DNA from: Catenaria anguillulae PL171
Taxonomy: Eukaryota; Blastocladiomycota; Blastocladiomycetes; Blastocladiales; Catenariaceae
DNA: 64,000 nt
NCBI GenBank assembly: GCA_002102555.1
Contig: MCFL01000002.1
Span: 248,001 to 312,000, forward strand
Direction: 5' to 3'
Part shown: positions 44,585-57,200 of the stretch, in pieces
How the letters are laid out: every line of letters begins with the position of its first letter
How positions within the stretch are numbered: position 1 is the stretch's first letter
Translations under genes and position numbers: made by a program
The notes under the pieces: generated by a model
Told to the model about the DNA's origin: nothing
Database searches by the model: none
Seen by the model: the letters and a program-made list of their open reading frames with translations, nothing else

Positions 44585-47500
44585 ATGTCTGAACTCCGAT
44601 TCGATGATCGCGTTGTCATTGTGACTGGCGCCGGCGGCGGTACGCCCTCCTTTGTCCGTCCTCGCTGCCCGCACCCTTGCTGTCACTGACACACACGTCT
44701 TGCACGCTCGAACTCGTCCAGGCATTGGGCGCGTGTACGCCCACTTCTTTGCCACGCGCGGCGCCTCGGTTGTTGTCAACGACCTGGGCGGATCCACCAC
44801 GGGCACGGGAGCAGACAACAAGGCGGCCGATGTGGTCGTCAACGAGATTGTTGCAGCGGGCGGCAAGGCCGTGGCCAACTACAACTCGGTCGAAGATGGC
44901 GAGGCCATTGTCGAGACGGCCATGAAGGCATTTGGCCGCGTCGATATCATCATCAACAATGCCGGCATTTTGCGCGACAAGGGCTTTGCGCGCATGTCGG
45001 ACGACGACTGGGATTTGGTCCACCGCGTGCATGTGCGCGGGTCGTACAAGGTGACAAAGGCCGCGTGGCCCATCATGCAAAAGCAAAAGTACGGTCGTAT
45101 CATCAACACGGCAAGTGCCGCGGGCATTTACGGCAACTTTGGCCAGGCAAACTACTCTGCTGGTACGCTTTGTGATATTCTCGGTTTTGGGGCGAGTGAT
45201 CTTGGTCACTCACGGACACACACACGCTTTTTCTCGCTTCTTGATCACCCCCAAAATGAACAGCCAAGCTCGCCCTCCACGGCTTCACCATGTCGCTTGC
45301 CCGCGAGGGTGCCAAATACAACATCCACGCCAATACAATTGCGCCCATTGCCGCATCGCGCATGACGGCCACCGTGATGCCGCCCGAGGTCCTCGAGGCC
45401 CTCAAACCCGACTTTGTTGCCCCGCTCGTCGGCTTCCTTGTCCACGAATCAACCGAAGAAACGGGCGGCCTCTTTGAGGTGGGTGCCGGGTACGTGGCCA
45501 AGCTGCGCCGCGAACGGTCCGAGGGCGCCGTGTTCAAGGCCGATGCTTCATTTACGCCCACGGCCGTTGGCGCACGGTTTGGCGAGATTGTCGATTTCAG
45601 TCGCCCGAGTTACCCCGGATCGATTGCAGAAACGGACTGGCTTGGCTTGCTGGAGCGGGCAAAGGAGATTGAGTCTAACCCGAACCCGGGCGAGCCGCTC
45701 CGGTTTGATGGCCGCGTCGTGTTGGTGACGGGTGCCGGCGCGGGCATTGGTCGCGCGTACGCTCACTTGTTTGCCAAGCTTGGTGCTTCCGTTGTTGTCA
45801 ACGATTTGGGTGTGTCGGCAACGGGCGGCGCGGATGGCGGCGCAAAGCAAAAGGCGGCCGATGTCGTCGTGGATGAAATTCGCAAGGCTGGTGGCAAGGC
45901 CGTGGCTAACTATGACTCTGTCGAGGACGGTGACAAGCTTGTGGAGACGGCCATCAAGGCCTTTGGCCGCATTGATGTTGTTGTCAACAATGCCGGGTAC
46001 GCTCTTCTGCTTCCTTCGCTGTTCGAATACGTTGCTCACGACTGACTAATCAACCGCTTCCTTGTGACTTTTGACTTCGCATAGCATTCTTCGCGACAAG
46101 TCGTTTGCCCGCATGACCGATGCCGACTGGGACCTGATCCACAAGATCCACTTGCGTGCCTCGTACAAGGTCATCAAGGCTGCCTGGCCACACATGATCA
46201 AGCAAAAGTACGGCCGCATCATCAACACATCGTCTGCCGTGGGCCTGTACGGCAACTTTGGCCAAACCAACTACTCTGCGGCCAAGGCCGGCATCATTGG
46301 CCTTTCCAACACGCTCGCGCTTGAGGGCAAAAAGAACAACATTGTGGTCAACACGATTGCCCCGAACGCAGGCACGCGCATGACGGCCACGGTGATGCCG
46401 CCCGAGATGGTCGAGGCACTCAAGCCCGAGTACGTTGCCCCGCTCGTGGCCTACTTGGCGCACGAGGCCAACTCGCACTCGGGTGGCATTTACGAGTGCG
46501 GCTCCGGATGGGCGGCCGCTGTCCGCTGGCAGCGCACAGGCGGGCACGGGTTCCCGCACAACCGCGCACTCACGCCCGAGGCCATCAAGGACAAGTGGGA
46601 CGTGATTTGCAACTTTGACGATGGCCGTGCTACCTACCCAACGTCGGCTCAAGAGTCGTTCCAGACCATTTACGCAAACATCACAAACACCAATGAGGCC
46701 GATGCAGCTGCTGCCGCTTCAAAGTCCAAGGGCAAGAAGTCGGCTGCCGCCGTCGACGTCGAGGCCGCGCAGCGCATGGACTTCCCGGCCATCACGCACA
46801 AGTACACGGAGCGCGACGTGATCCTCTACGCCTTGGGCGTGGGTGCCACACGCAACGATTTGCAGTGGGTGTATGAGAACTCTGAAAAGTTCCACGCGCT
46901 CCCGACCTATGGTATCATCACTGGATTTGACGCCATGAACGCTGTGCCCTTCAACGACTTTTTGCCCTCGTTCAACCCCATGATGCTCTTGCACGGTGAG
47001 CAATTCTGCGAGGTGTACAAGCCCATCCCAACGGCGGGCGCCTTGCAGGCCAAGCCAAAGATTGTCGACATTGTTGACAAGGGCAAGGGCGCCGTGGTCA
47101 CGATTGGCGTCACCACCGTGGATGCCAATGGCGACAAGGTGTGCTACAACGAGTCGACGCTCTTCATTCGCGGTATCGGTGGATGGGGCGGGCGCAAGAC
47201 GTCAGCGGACCGCGGAGCTGCCACGGCCGCCAACGAGCCGCCAGCACGCGCGGCCGACCATGTGATTACCGAAAAGACGGTCGAGTCGCAGGCCGCCCTG
47301 TACCGCTTGTCTGGCGATCTCAACCCCTTGCACATTGATCCGCAAATGTCGGCCATGGGCGGGTTTGACGTGCCCATTCTCCATGGCTTGTGCACCTTGG
47401 GCATTGCGGGCAAGCAAGTGATTGCCCAGTACGGTGGACAAGACCCGGCTAACAACTTCAAGTCCATCAAGGGCCGCATGGCCGCGTCCGTGTTCCCCGG

Positions 47501-48053
47501 CGAGACGCTCAAGACGGAAATGTGGCAAGAGGGCAACAAGGTGCTCTTCCGCGTGTCGGTTGTGGAGCGCAACAAGGTGGTCATTTCCAATGCGGCTGTC
47601 GAGTTCCGCAAGGGTGGTTCTGCTTCGGCTGCCACCAAGAAGCCCGCTTCTGGTGCCGCCTCGTCTGGCGCATCCGTGTCCGTGGACGGCTTCCAAGCAT
47701 CGGCCGTGTTTGACCGCCTGGCCAAGTCGTTTGCCGGCATGTCTGCCGACCAGCGCAAGCAGCAGTGCAAGAAGGTCAATGCCGTGTTCCAATTTGACGT
47801 CAAGTCCGGCGCCGGCAAGGTGCAGTCGTGGACCTTGGACCTCAAGAACGAGGGCGTGGTCAAGGTTGGCGCTGCCACGGGCAAGGCCGATGCCACGATT
47901 GCTGTAGGCGACGCCGATTTGATTGACTTGGCCTTGGGCAAGACCACGGGCCAAAAGATGTTCATGGCCGGCAAGATCAAGGTCAAGGGCCAGATGATGT
48001 TGGCAACCAAGTTGGATGGCATTTTCAAGGAGGCGGGCAAGGCCAAGATGTAA
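44585..48053 (+). CDS. Peroxisomal multifunctional enzyme type 2 (Fox2-like) with SCP2 domain
   Basis: Carries the 2-enoyl-CoA hydratase and 3-hydroxyacyl-CoA dehydrogenase steps of peroxisomal beta-oxidation. Four exons: 44585-44639, 44722-45162, 45264-45996 and 46085-48053 (1065 aa); all three donors are GTACGC. Order: SDR 1 (about 5-290; [20 protein letters not shown] and [20 protein letters not shown]), SDR 2 (about 315-600; [20 protein letters not shown] and [20 protein letters not shown]), MaoC/hot-dog hydratase (about 640-920; hydratase motif [14 protein letters not shown]), then SCP2 sterol carrier (about 950-1060; [20 protein letters not shown]). The C-terminus GKAKM is a plausible PTS1. 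Yeast Fox2 has two SDRs and MaoC but no SCP2; animal MFE-2 has one SDR plus SCP2. This protein has both. Confidence 0.95.
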
Positions 48054-48299
48054 GTCAAGCTTCAAGAGTATTGTTGGTGCCCCGTCGCTGGGCCAGAGAG
48101 TGCCTTGCTGTGTAAGTCGCTCGCAAGCCGAATGCAAAATACATTTAGGAATGAAATGCAGTGTATGTTGTCCTCATCTGGTTTCCAGGCAAGTCGCTAC
48201 TTGGTTACGAGAAGCCAAGAGTTGCCTGGCCACCCACGCAAATCAAGCGAGAGGGCCATTACTATCGAGTGAAACGCCCGCACACATCATTCCATTTAT

Positions 48300-49577
48300 T
48301 CACAGGCATAAAGTCGGATTCGTGACAACCTCCTGCCCAACTTCAAGTACTCTGTGACCCCCATTTCCGTCTACTGCTGTCGCGACAGCTGTCCCAACCG
48401 CGCTAACTTGCCCACTCTTGGGACCTCCCGCTGCCTCACCCGTTTCGCCTGCTTCCGCCACGATGCTCACCGCCCCACCACCCATTCCCCACCCAGGATC
48501 GTTATTCTCCTCCTCGGCCACGGGCTTGCGCCGCCGCTTGCGATGTTGCTTGACCAGTTTTTCAAACGACGATTCCAACTTGACAATGACGGAAACATAT
48601 ACCATGACGAAAGGATGTGTGCTGACTGGGCTGGACGCAAGCAATTGCGTGGGAATCAGGACAGTAACGGCATACGCGATCCAGACACCCATGATGCTGT
48701 AGTTGAGAAGATTGAGCGAGCGTTTGATTGGGTATGGGCTTGTGCCGCTATTGGCGTGAGAGGATGCAGGTTCAGTTGCTGTAGATGTGGTTCCGACCTT
48801 TGAGGATGCGGCCAAAGCCGATGAATGGGACTGGGTTTGCGAATCGCTCGTGGCAGATGAAACCGCCATTTTTTTCGGCTGTTGAGACCTGGATCCCGCC
48901 GCGCGACGTTTGACTTGAAACCCAGTGGCACTGGACGATGACGCCGAAGGAGACCGGCGCGGTGTCTGCCCGCGAAGCTTGAACACAGACCAAATGCACA
49001 CGCTCATACAGGCGAGCGGCGCGCACGTCGCGGGCAAGAATGCCCAGCTCGCGAGAAACCGAGCATCCAGCCGCTCGGCCGCAGTCAATAGCCGGTCTCG
49101 ATGCACCTCAACGGCCCAGTAGGCCGCTGTGCACGTGTTGAACACGGCTAGCAGTCCACACGAGAGCGTGGCCCACCACAATCGCCTGGCCCGTGCGTCA
49201 CCATCAAGGATCACAAGGGCAAAACATCGCTGGAGCGTTGCCAAGCTGACCAGCACAATCACGGGCTGTCCCGCGAGCGCATGAATTGTGCGGTGCGTCA
49301 ACGCATTGTACGTTACATGCACAAACGCAACAGCGTAATGCGCTGCGAAATTGACGCAGTTGACCGTGTGCAGCACGGCGCAGACAAGCAGGAGCTTACA
49401 TCGCTGCGACATGAAGTGCATGGGCGAGCCCGATGACAGAAAGACATCCTTTGGAAAGGCTCGATGCGCGAGCGGCCATAGTTCACGTACAACCAAGGCC
49501 GCGGCTATCACATTGAGGGCAATACATGACCATGCTTTCGGTGCAGTGACAATCGGTTCTGCGGTTGGACTCGACAT
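48300..49577 (-). CDS. Multi-pass membrane protein, probably seven TM, unknown
   Basis: Single exon, 425 aa, ATG at 49577. Hydrophobic segments: AWSCIALNVIAAALVV, LLLVCAVLHTVNCVNFAAHY, HALAGQPVIVLVSLATLQRC, LWWATLSCGLLAVFNTCTAA, WAFLPATCAPLACMSVCIWS, LLNYSIMGVWIAYAVTVLIP and PFVMVYVSVIVKLESSFEKL. The loop between segments five and six is long, Ser/Thr-rich and basic (about 205-285); the C-terminal tail is polar with Gly/Ala/Val-rich repeats. The layout recalls receptor-like 7TM proteins, but no diagnostic GPCR motif is seen. I do not recognise the family. Confidence 0.65.
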   Translation of the reverse strand: MSSPTAEPIVTAPKAWSCIALNVIAAALVVRELWPLAHRAFPKDVFLSSGSPMHFMSQRCKLLLVCAVLHTVNCVNFAAHYAVAFVHVTYNALTHRTIHALAGQPVIVLVSLATLQRCFALVILDGDARARRLWWATLSCGLLAVFNTCTAAYWAVEVHRDRLLTAAERLDARFLASWAFLPATCAPLACMSVCIWSVFKLRGQTPRRSPSASSSSATGFQVKRRAAGSRSQQPKKMAVSSATSDSQTQSHSSALAASSKVGTTSTATEPASSHANSGTSPYPIKRSLNLLNYSIMGVWIAYAVTVLIPTQLLASSPVSTHPFVMVYVSVIVKLESSFEKLVKQHRKRRRKPVAEEENNDPGWGMGGGAVSIVAEAGETGEAAGGPKSGQVSAVGTAVATAVDGNGGHRVLEVGQEVVTNPTLCL

Positions 49578-50204
49578 GTTGTACTTGCGCGGGGTATATT
49601 ACATTTTCTGCCGAGAGAGGTTTGGCGAATGATTGGTTCGTTGGAAAGGCACACAAAGAGCCTTTGAATCCCACATATGCAGGTGCAGGTGCGAACAGAA
49701 TCGCACTCTCGCCGCGATGGAAAAACTATGCATCATGCATTGGATCTCGAAGAATCATGTTATTGATGTATTGAGTTTCAAGACAAGCAGATGTCCATGA
49801 TTAGGGAAGTATTTGCGGCCGAGCTGCGGAGAACGCACGCAAGGGTAAGAAGGTCAGACACTGGGAGAGGGGAAATGAAACGAAGACACCAAAAGGAACA
49901 GATACCCGGGGGGAGGGAATGTGGATTGTGGGCAAAGGCCGAGTGAAATGAAGGGCAAATGATAGTGTGCATGATGGTCGACGCAAAACCATGAGCAGGA
50001 CCGTGCACACAGACCACAAATGGAAAGGGAGGGGAACAGAGATGGTTTAGATAGCGTACGGCAAAAGAGGTCCCGGAAGTTAAAAAGCTAGGGGCAAGTA
50101 TGGATGAAAATGGCGCCGTACAACAAAAACAAAAACAAAAATGACAAGCATTTCGAATCAAACAAAGAGCAGCGGAAGCGATCATGAACAAGTCGTTGCA
50201 ATTG
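49578..50204. other. Intergenic, no gene seen
   Basis: Upstream of the 7TM gene and downstream of the next minus-strand gene. Only short ORFs; A-rich stretch (caaaaacaaaaacaaaaatg) near 50123. Confidence 0.4.
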
Positions 50205-52161
50205 TCAATAGCGGAACATTTCATCGCGGCCAAGCTCCGTCACATCCGCCGACGGAGCAGGAGCAGCAGCAGATACTTGCGCAACCCGATCGGCCAAATA
50301 CAACAGCTCGCCCATTGGCGGTAGCGCACAGTTCCAATCCATTTGCGCACCGTATCCTGGGCCTCTTCTCCTTGTCATTTGGACACTACGTGAAAGATTC
50401 GCACCGATCGCGACCAAAGGCGAGAGCCCCATGGACGGGTTCTGGACAAGTGGCGAAACCAGCGGTGGAAGACGCAGCGGGTCGCATTCTGGTTGGCCAG
50501 CGAACCGGTAGGCGGTCGAGTGACGTGACGCGTGCGGCGAGCCGCAAGGCACCAACATGTGCTCGCGAAATTCGTCAAGCGGCCGAGCAAACTTGTACGG
50601 TTGGCGCTGGTGGGCAATAGACGGGGACCGCGCCGGTGGCGAGCGTGTATGGAACTGGGGTGAGACAAAGTGTTGCTGATGATGTGTTTGCGACTTGTCC
50701 GCGAACATGGTTGGAGACAGGACTGGTGACGACAAAAACGAGTAGTCGGGCGAGAGTCTCGGGTATTGATGGGGAGCCGTGTTTGACGCGTGAAAAACTG
50801 AATTGGGTGAGACGGAACCCGTGTTGGCGTTATGGTGCAAGAGACCCTTGGAAATAGTCATGGACCTTGGCGAGATTGGGGGTGACAAAAGACCTGCATC
50901 AGCGGCCGCGGCAACACCACGAGAAACTGGTGGATAGGGTTGAAACCGAGGGGAATGGCCACGGGAATGGGCGCGAGAACGTGTGAGGGTGATTTCGTTG
51001 CCGGACCACGACCGAGCCGGATGCGAGGCAAAGAATGTCGGGCTTGTTGGAGTAATAACGTGGTCCATGATCATGACCGCAGAGTGGTCGGCCGGAGTTT
51101 GGCTGACCGTGATTACCCTTGGAGTCATGACGGTCTCAGTGTGTTGTTCTTGCTCAACTTGGTCCTGAGGGAATGTGGAACGATGGCACCGATTCTCGGT
51201 TAGACTGGAAACGTCCAGCAAGGGCGACAACGAGCGGTCTTGACGACTGTGATCCAACACCGTCCGCTTTCGCGATACCGATACCGCTGGGGTATTCTGC
51301 TGTGAGTGAACCCCAGGCAGGACGAACGGCTCGTCGCTTGTCAACGAGGCGCCCATGGACGCGGCGACACGGCACACGTTGGACGAGGTGATTTCATGGC
51401 CGCGTGGGAAATGCGCCAATGTGCTTGCCCACAAGCGTTGGCGAGCTCGCGCGTTCGGAGCAAGATCCTTGACGGCCTTGGCCACGCGCTGCTTGCGAGG
51501 CAACGGATGGACATTGAGCTCGGGCGGGGCATCGAGCAAGTCAGCAACGACGTAGGCACAGGTCAAGTGGCGGTAGACTTGAGCTCTCGACAGGCAGTAC
51601 CGAGCGAGAAAGAATGCCTGTGTTCAAGAAAATGAACTTGATGTGTGAGCCAAGCAGACAGCGAAAGAAACAACACAAAAGAAAAGAGAGAGAGAGACGG
51701 AAAAGGAATACCTCGAGTGTGGCATACGGCGGATTAGCGTGCATGTAAAGCTTCTCTTGTGCAACGGTGCGAATGGCCATGACACCGTCGGCAAAGTCGT
51801 GCTCGGTTGTTGCCAAAGCACCTCCCTCGTCGTCGTTTCCAGAGCCATTGTTGTCTGTGCCCATGCTTGCACGTGAACGGCTGGCACCGGCACCGTTCGT
51901 TCGACGGGCAGACGACAAGGCGCTTGAGCTTGAAGAGTTGGGTGCGATAGCCAAGTACTTGCCTATAATGGCTTCAAGGGCACGAAGTCGATCGGCCTTT
52001 GCTTGCACGTGTTCGCTCGGCGCTGCAGTAGCTGTTGGTGCTGGGTACCGAGCTTGCACAGCTTGCACGGGTATGACGGTACTGGCCGCAGGAAGCGAGA
52101 GCCCCGAGTCCCGGGTGGTCGATGGCGTGGTTGACGCGAATGATGGAGGGGCGGCCATCAT
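50205..52161 (-). CDS. Hypothetical protein with ParB/phage-like helical motif, 620 aa
   Basis: Two exons: 52161-51712 and 51617-50205. The 94-nt intron (GTATTC...ACAG) holds an AG/CT microsatellite. The N-terminus is low complexity. The central region (about 130-235) is the only ordered-looking part: QEKLYMHANPPYATLE/AFFLARYCLSRAQVYRHLTCAY, then LPRKQRVAKAVKDLAPNARA, RQRLWASTLAHF and EITSSNVCRVAASMG. The pattern (LSRAQVYR helix, a PxxxxRVAKAL-like helix, then W...IT...V) resembles partition/phage DNA-binding helices in which an AQ-Y-R recognition helix precedes such segments. The remaining 380 residues are Ser/Pro-rich with repeated SP motifs, suggesting cell-cycle kinase targets. A DNA-binding regulator is possible; the assignment is tentative. 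Confidence 0.6.
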
Positions 52162-54223
52162 TTTGTTGTCCCTGATCTTTACGTTATCAAGCACAAATGG
52201 CAAGTAATGATGGTGCGGCAACTTTGCAATGAGGCGGTCTGGTATACGAGGTATCAATGCGCGGTGAGAAAAAGTCGTCAGTATTGATTCTACGAAGAGA
52301 GAGTGTGTGAGGGAGGGAATGAGGGAAGGGCGCCGAGTGAGGCAGATCGGGTCAGAGGAGGTAAGCCTGCATGCAATGACATATATGTGTTGGGTTCCAA
52401 CAAGCGTGTAGTGAATGCGGGGCAGCTCATGTGCAGACGCGTCGAGAACAGAAATGATCAACAAAATAAAGAAATCGAAGCGAGGAAATCGAGGGCCCAG
52501 CCCTCAACCTTGGCCAGATAGGTAGATGCATGATTTGGATTGGCTCATATCGTCAACAAAACGAGAATCGGGAAAGCTTGGTTGGCGCCCGCAGAAACAA
52601 AAAGCGGGAACGGGAGTGGGAGGATGGCTCAGGCATACTCATAGACAGGAGCATGCATACCCAAAGAGCTTGTTGTTTTTGTGTGATCTTGAAATGTGCC
52701 ACCCACAATTCAGTTTCAGCTGTGCAAGTGCAGATGGGAGGAGAATGGTGTGGAGACGGGGCCAATCGTCAACTTGGAGCAGCGTAGGAGGCTGCGGTGG
52801 CAACGTGATCGCAGCGACAAATGGTGAGGCAATCAAAGGGCGAAAGGATGTTTTGTTGGGGCGGTGTCAAACAATGACGGCGGGTCAACAATTATACTTT
52901 TGGTGCAAACAGCAGGAGGAAGAGGGCAGACGTCGTTGACCCGTCCTCGGCCAAGAGCTGGCTGGGGGGTTGGGCCCATCTTTTGTACATGAGATATGGT
53001 GAATGCTTGCGAGGAAAACGTGCCCATGGGGCCCATGGCCGGCGGCTTTTTCCAGGCAAGTCAGGAAAGTGAACAAGCGAAATCCCGATCGGCGAGTCCA
53101 ACGGCCCATACCAATATGAAGTGAAACTGCAACAAAGAGAAATGAGCCATGCATTGGTGTTGCGTTGGGTTGTCCTCTTTCAAATGGCGGCACACACAAA
53201 TGCCGAATTGGGAAAGACACAAGTCACCCGAATGTACAGAGGGGACGCCCACATTGGTGGAAAACATGGAGCATTGGATCTTTTTGAACGAAAGTTGGTA
53301 GCAAGCATGTCAGTGGCGCGATCAATACTTGACCTCTGTGTTCATTCCCGAAGACGAGTGCCCAATGGTTCTCATCGGCCGCGAACTTGTCTTCCAATGC
53401 CTCGCATCGGCAATGGCTCCGAACCAAGTCCTCCAAGCTCGATGCTGACGTATGTACCTCTTTCCGAGCATATTGAATGCTTGACTATGTTTTCAAACGT
53501 AATGACGATGAGCTGCATATCTGTTGTTGTTCCAAGTACCAGCAGCAATAATCCAGCAGCCACGAGAAATGAACACTGTGGGGCCCAGTCGAAACATGCA
53601 GGACTGGGGCGCCCACTTGTCTGACTTACAAACAAAACGTTGTCCCATGTGTACAAACCTGTTGTCGAGATTTGTCGCGATCGTGACAAATTGTCTCGAA
53701 GGCTCTATGCTCTGATCAAACATGCATGTTGTTCTTTGTTGTCCGACGCGACCGCCGAGAACCTCAGCCACCCAATTCCGATGACACCTGGGTGTGTGAT
53801 CGGGATTGCAAGGTTCGAGCATCCATCGTCCCACGTTCGCGAAGCCTGTGATGTTCTGGTGGTGTCTCTGGTCAAACAGCCCTTGAAAGCTCAGAACTCA
53901 CGGTCGACGGGTAGCCCGTGCCATCGCGTTATCGTTCTTCGATAGCTGGTAAATGACGTCGAGCTTGCAGATTCGCACTCATGCATCAGCGCTCTGGTTT
54001 GATGCACGAGGACATATGTAGTTGCTCGCTCATGATCACCACCGAGGCACCGAAAGTGTAAGCTCAACCTCAGTTCAGTATTTGCGCAGACAGAAGAACT
54101 AAACCTGGTATGTAAACAAATAGTAGCCGTCCGAGTCAATCACGTCATGATGAGAAATGCACTTCCATATCACATAGCGGAGAGTGTAACTGCTGTTCCC
54201 AAAACATGAATCACCTGGATGAT
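52162..54223. other. Long stretch without a supported gene
   Basis: About 2 kb. The left end must carry the promoter of the gene at 50205-52161 and the right end the 3' flank of the DM9-like copy A. Minus-strand ORFs at 53224-53436 and 53493-53834 have some protein-like composition (the latter includes WAPQSCMFRLGPTVFISRG), but no start, splice model or family supports them. Confidence 0.35.
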
Positions 54224-57200
54224 TTACAAATCAAAGCGAATTCCCAAATCAAAAAAGACAGCTCTTCTTCGATCCGCCATACTTTGAGAACTTGTCATTG
54301 GCGACTGGGATGATGTATCGCGACCCGTCTGAGCCCGGAGCCACGGCCACATTACCACTGGAAACTGTTCCAAAAGCTCAGACACGTCAACCATCAGTGC
54401 TTCAACGCGCTCGATTGCGTCTGGACGGGAACACGCGAATTCAAAGTCGGATCCGCCCATTCCGGCCGATTGAGAATATTGGCCGACGCAGAAGCTTCGG
54501 GTGCCGTGCGCTACGAATGCACAAGTGGTCGCGTGCGTGAATCGAGATCACCGGTGAGTCAGCCAGTTTTTGCTTGTTGACCATGATTTGAAGAATGTGC
54601 GTACCTGGCCTGCCATCCACCAACCGCGTCGCCAACCCCCTTGCAATCATCACCACCTTCTGGTCGGGTGTCGACGTCACCTGGACGGCCCGGATCGCAC
54701 GATGATTGTCGACCACAACACCAAGTTCGCGGTCTACTTGCTTCCAGCGCAGCAGCGGGTGAGGGTGGTACACGGACGAATGAAACACCTTGCCCGGTTT
54801 GCCCGTGAGCACGCGAAACGTCGATGTAGAATATCCAGAACACGATGCGCCTACGCCATACATGGCGCAAGATTCACCGGCAAACACCATCCCAAACTGC
54901 ATCTTGTCGCCAGCAACGCACCAGGCAATGTAGGCCGGGCTGGAAGGTGTGCCGCCTGCGACAATGGGTTGGCAGCCCTTGGACTTTGCGTCAGCAAGCG
55001 TGTTCCATTCGAAATGGCGGTAAAAGAAAATGTTGTCGTGGTCAGCAAGCAGGATTTCGAGCTGGATACCCGAGCGAGGGAGCGAGCGGCGCGTTGTGGT
55101 TTCGGATTCTGGGTCGACTCGGGTTGAAAACAGGATCATCTTGTCCTCGTCAACAGCAGCACCGTCGTTTTTGGGCGAGAGACTGGATGCCGAGAGCGGG
55201 CAAACGACCTCGAAATGCACTTGGCCATCCCGAGCAAGAGCTTGCCCGGGAGAACAGTGTCTCGTGAAAAGCGGTAGCGGGCGCAATAGGTTTGCCGGCG
55301 TGGGAAGTCAATGCCCATCTAGATAAGTTGGTAGTCAGGGTTTGGGATCACTTGGCTATTGATGGACACGAACATACGACTCCAGCTTGAGGGTAAAATG
55401 GCTCGTCGAGCGAATATGGCACCCACTCGAGAATGCGGTCGGCTGGATTTTCGATTGATGACGGAATGTGAACGTTACGTCCCTATTCAATGAAAGTCAG
55501 TTGCACCATCGTTGTGAGAATTTCACATCAAGCATCCGTACTCTTGTCAACCAAGAAAATGAGGATGTTTGTGCCGCCATTCCAACAACAGGCGCATAAC
55601 AAACCCAACCATTGTGTTCGCCTTGGTAGGTGAACGTTGGCACATATTCCTGCTGGTCTGCTTGCTGTACCAATGCCCGCACAATGTATACGGGCTTTCC
55701 CGCAATCCTCCCTCCGACAACCGCATTGGGCGGAGGCATCACGTAATCAGTATCCGCCGGCATCCAGGCGGTCAGAGGAAACGGCATATCTGAAGTTGTG
55801 GCAAAGAAATCGTCTGAAAAGAAAAGCGGGAATGTCAGACTTGAGGTTCTTGTACAAGTGTAACCATGTATTTATATGTACAAGCGACATGAAGCAATAA
55901 CGTACAGTTGCACGTCCAATCATTCACGCCATACATTCCTTCCCATCCATACCAAACCAGTGCACGCATGGCCAGCGACGAAATGTCAATCATGAACGTC
56001 AAGTCCAGGCCCTCGCAAACAGCACCCAAGGCAAATGTGGCATGTTCAATGTGGTCCCAGCCGACATGTTTTCCCTCCATTACGTGCCCAGTCGCGATCG
56101 GATGGTCACGGTTGAGCGTGCTCGGTTCTGAGCGATGCGCCTCGGCCAAGTGGTGAAACAGCTGATGTAACAGCCGCAGCTCCTTGAGCAAATGAAGATG
56201 GACGACCATCGCGCTTGTGTCTGCGTGTCGGTAATGAAGGGCGTGCATACACTCGTTCCACGTTGGTTCTGGCGCGGCAAGCGTGGATCGAACACGAGAT
56301 AGGGCGGCCCTTGCGCAATCGAGCTGGTCAAAGTACAGCTGTGGATCCATGTACGAAAATAGATTGTCACTGAGGGCCAGGCAGTAGTCGCCCAAGGTTG
56401 CGATTTTCGAGTCGAGGAGCCGCCAAAAAGTGCTGAATCGGGCGGTCGGCGGTTGTTGGCGGATTGAGTCGCAAATGTCTTGGCACAACTGTGCCGCCGC
56501 ATGGAATCTATACACAAATGCGTTAGCATAGTCGACTGAGAAGAGGAAATGAGATGTCCGCAAGCAGAAACATACTGCCGCGTCTCGAAGTCATCCGTCA
56601 CGAAAAGAATGACACGGGCCCAGTCAAGTAAAGAGAGATCCCAAGGAAAGAATGAGTTGAGCTCGCTCACCGTCACATTTCCCTACCGGATGCACGAACA
56701 CACAGATGTCAGGCAAATGCCTATGGGCTATGGCTCTCCTGTCAAGAACGGGCAAGATAACAACGGACCTCACTGTGCGTGCCTTGATTCGAGTCCAACC
56801 GGCCAAGTGCCACCGGGAACCGATCCATAATTACAAGAAACACATCATCGTGTATCAACCCATGGAAGCGGGCTGTCGAAGCCTCCATTCTCACGACATC
56901 CATGAGCAGCTCGGTCAGCCGCTGGGTTGCCACCGACAATCCCCACCCAGCCCGCCGCCACAGCTCCCGTATCGCGGCACACTGAATGTCCTTGTACGCG
57001 TCGCCACGAGTCGACAAAGTCGCAACTTGATGGTCGAGCTGCTCGAGCCTGGTTGTTTGACCCATCATGGTGGACAGCACCGTGTCCAAGTAGCGCTCAA
57101 GATCTTCGTACGTGCCAGCGATTTCTCGGACATGGCCCGATGAGTATTCCACGCCAACAAGTCGAGCGAGGGCGCTAATCTTTTCGGGAATGCCTTGGAC

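Noticed and set aside
47202-48137. Long minus-strand ORFs opposite MFE-2
   Set aside because: Mirror frames of a GC-rich conserved coding exon.
53121-53834. ORFs on both strands in the 52.2-54.2 kb gap
   Set aside because: No start context, splice model, domain or composition strong enough to support a gene.
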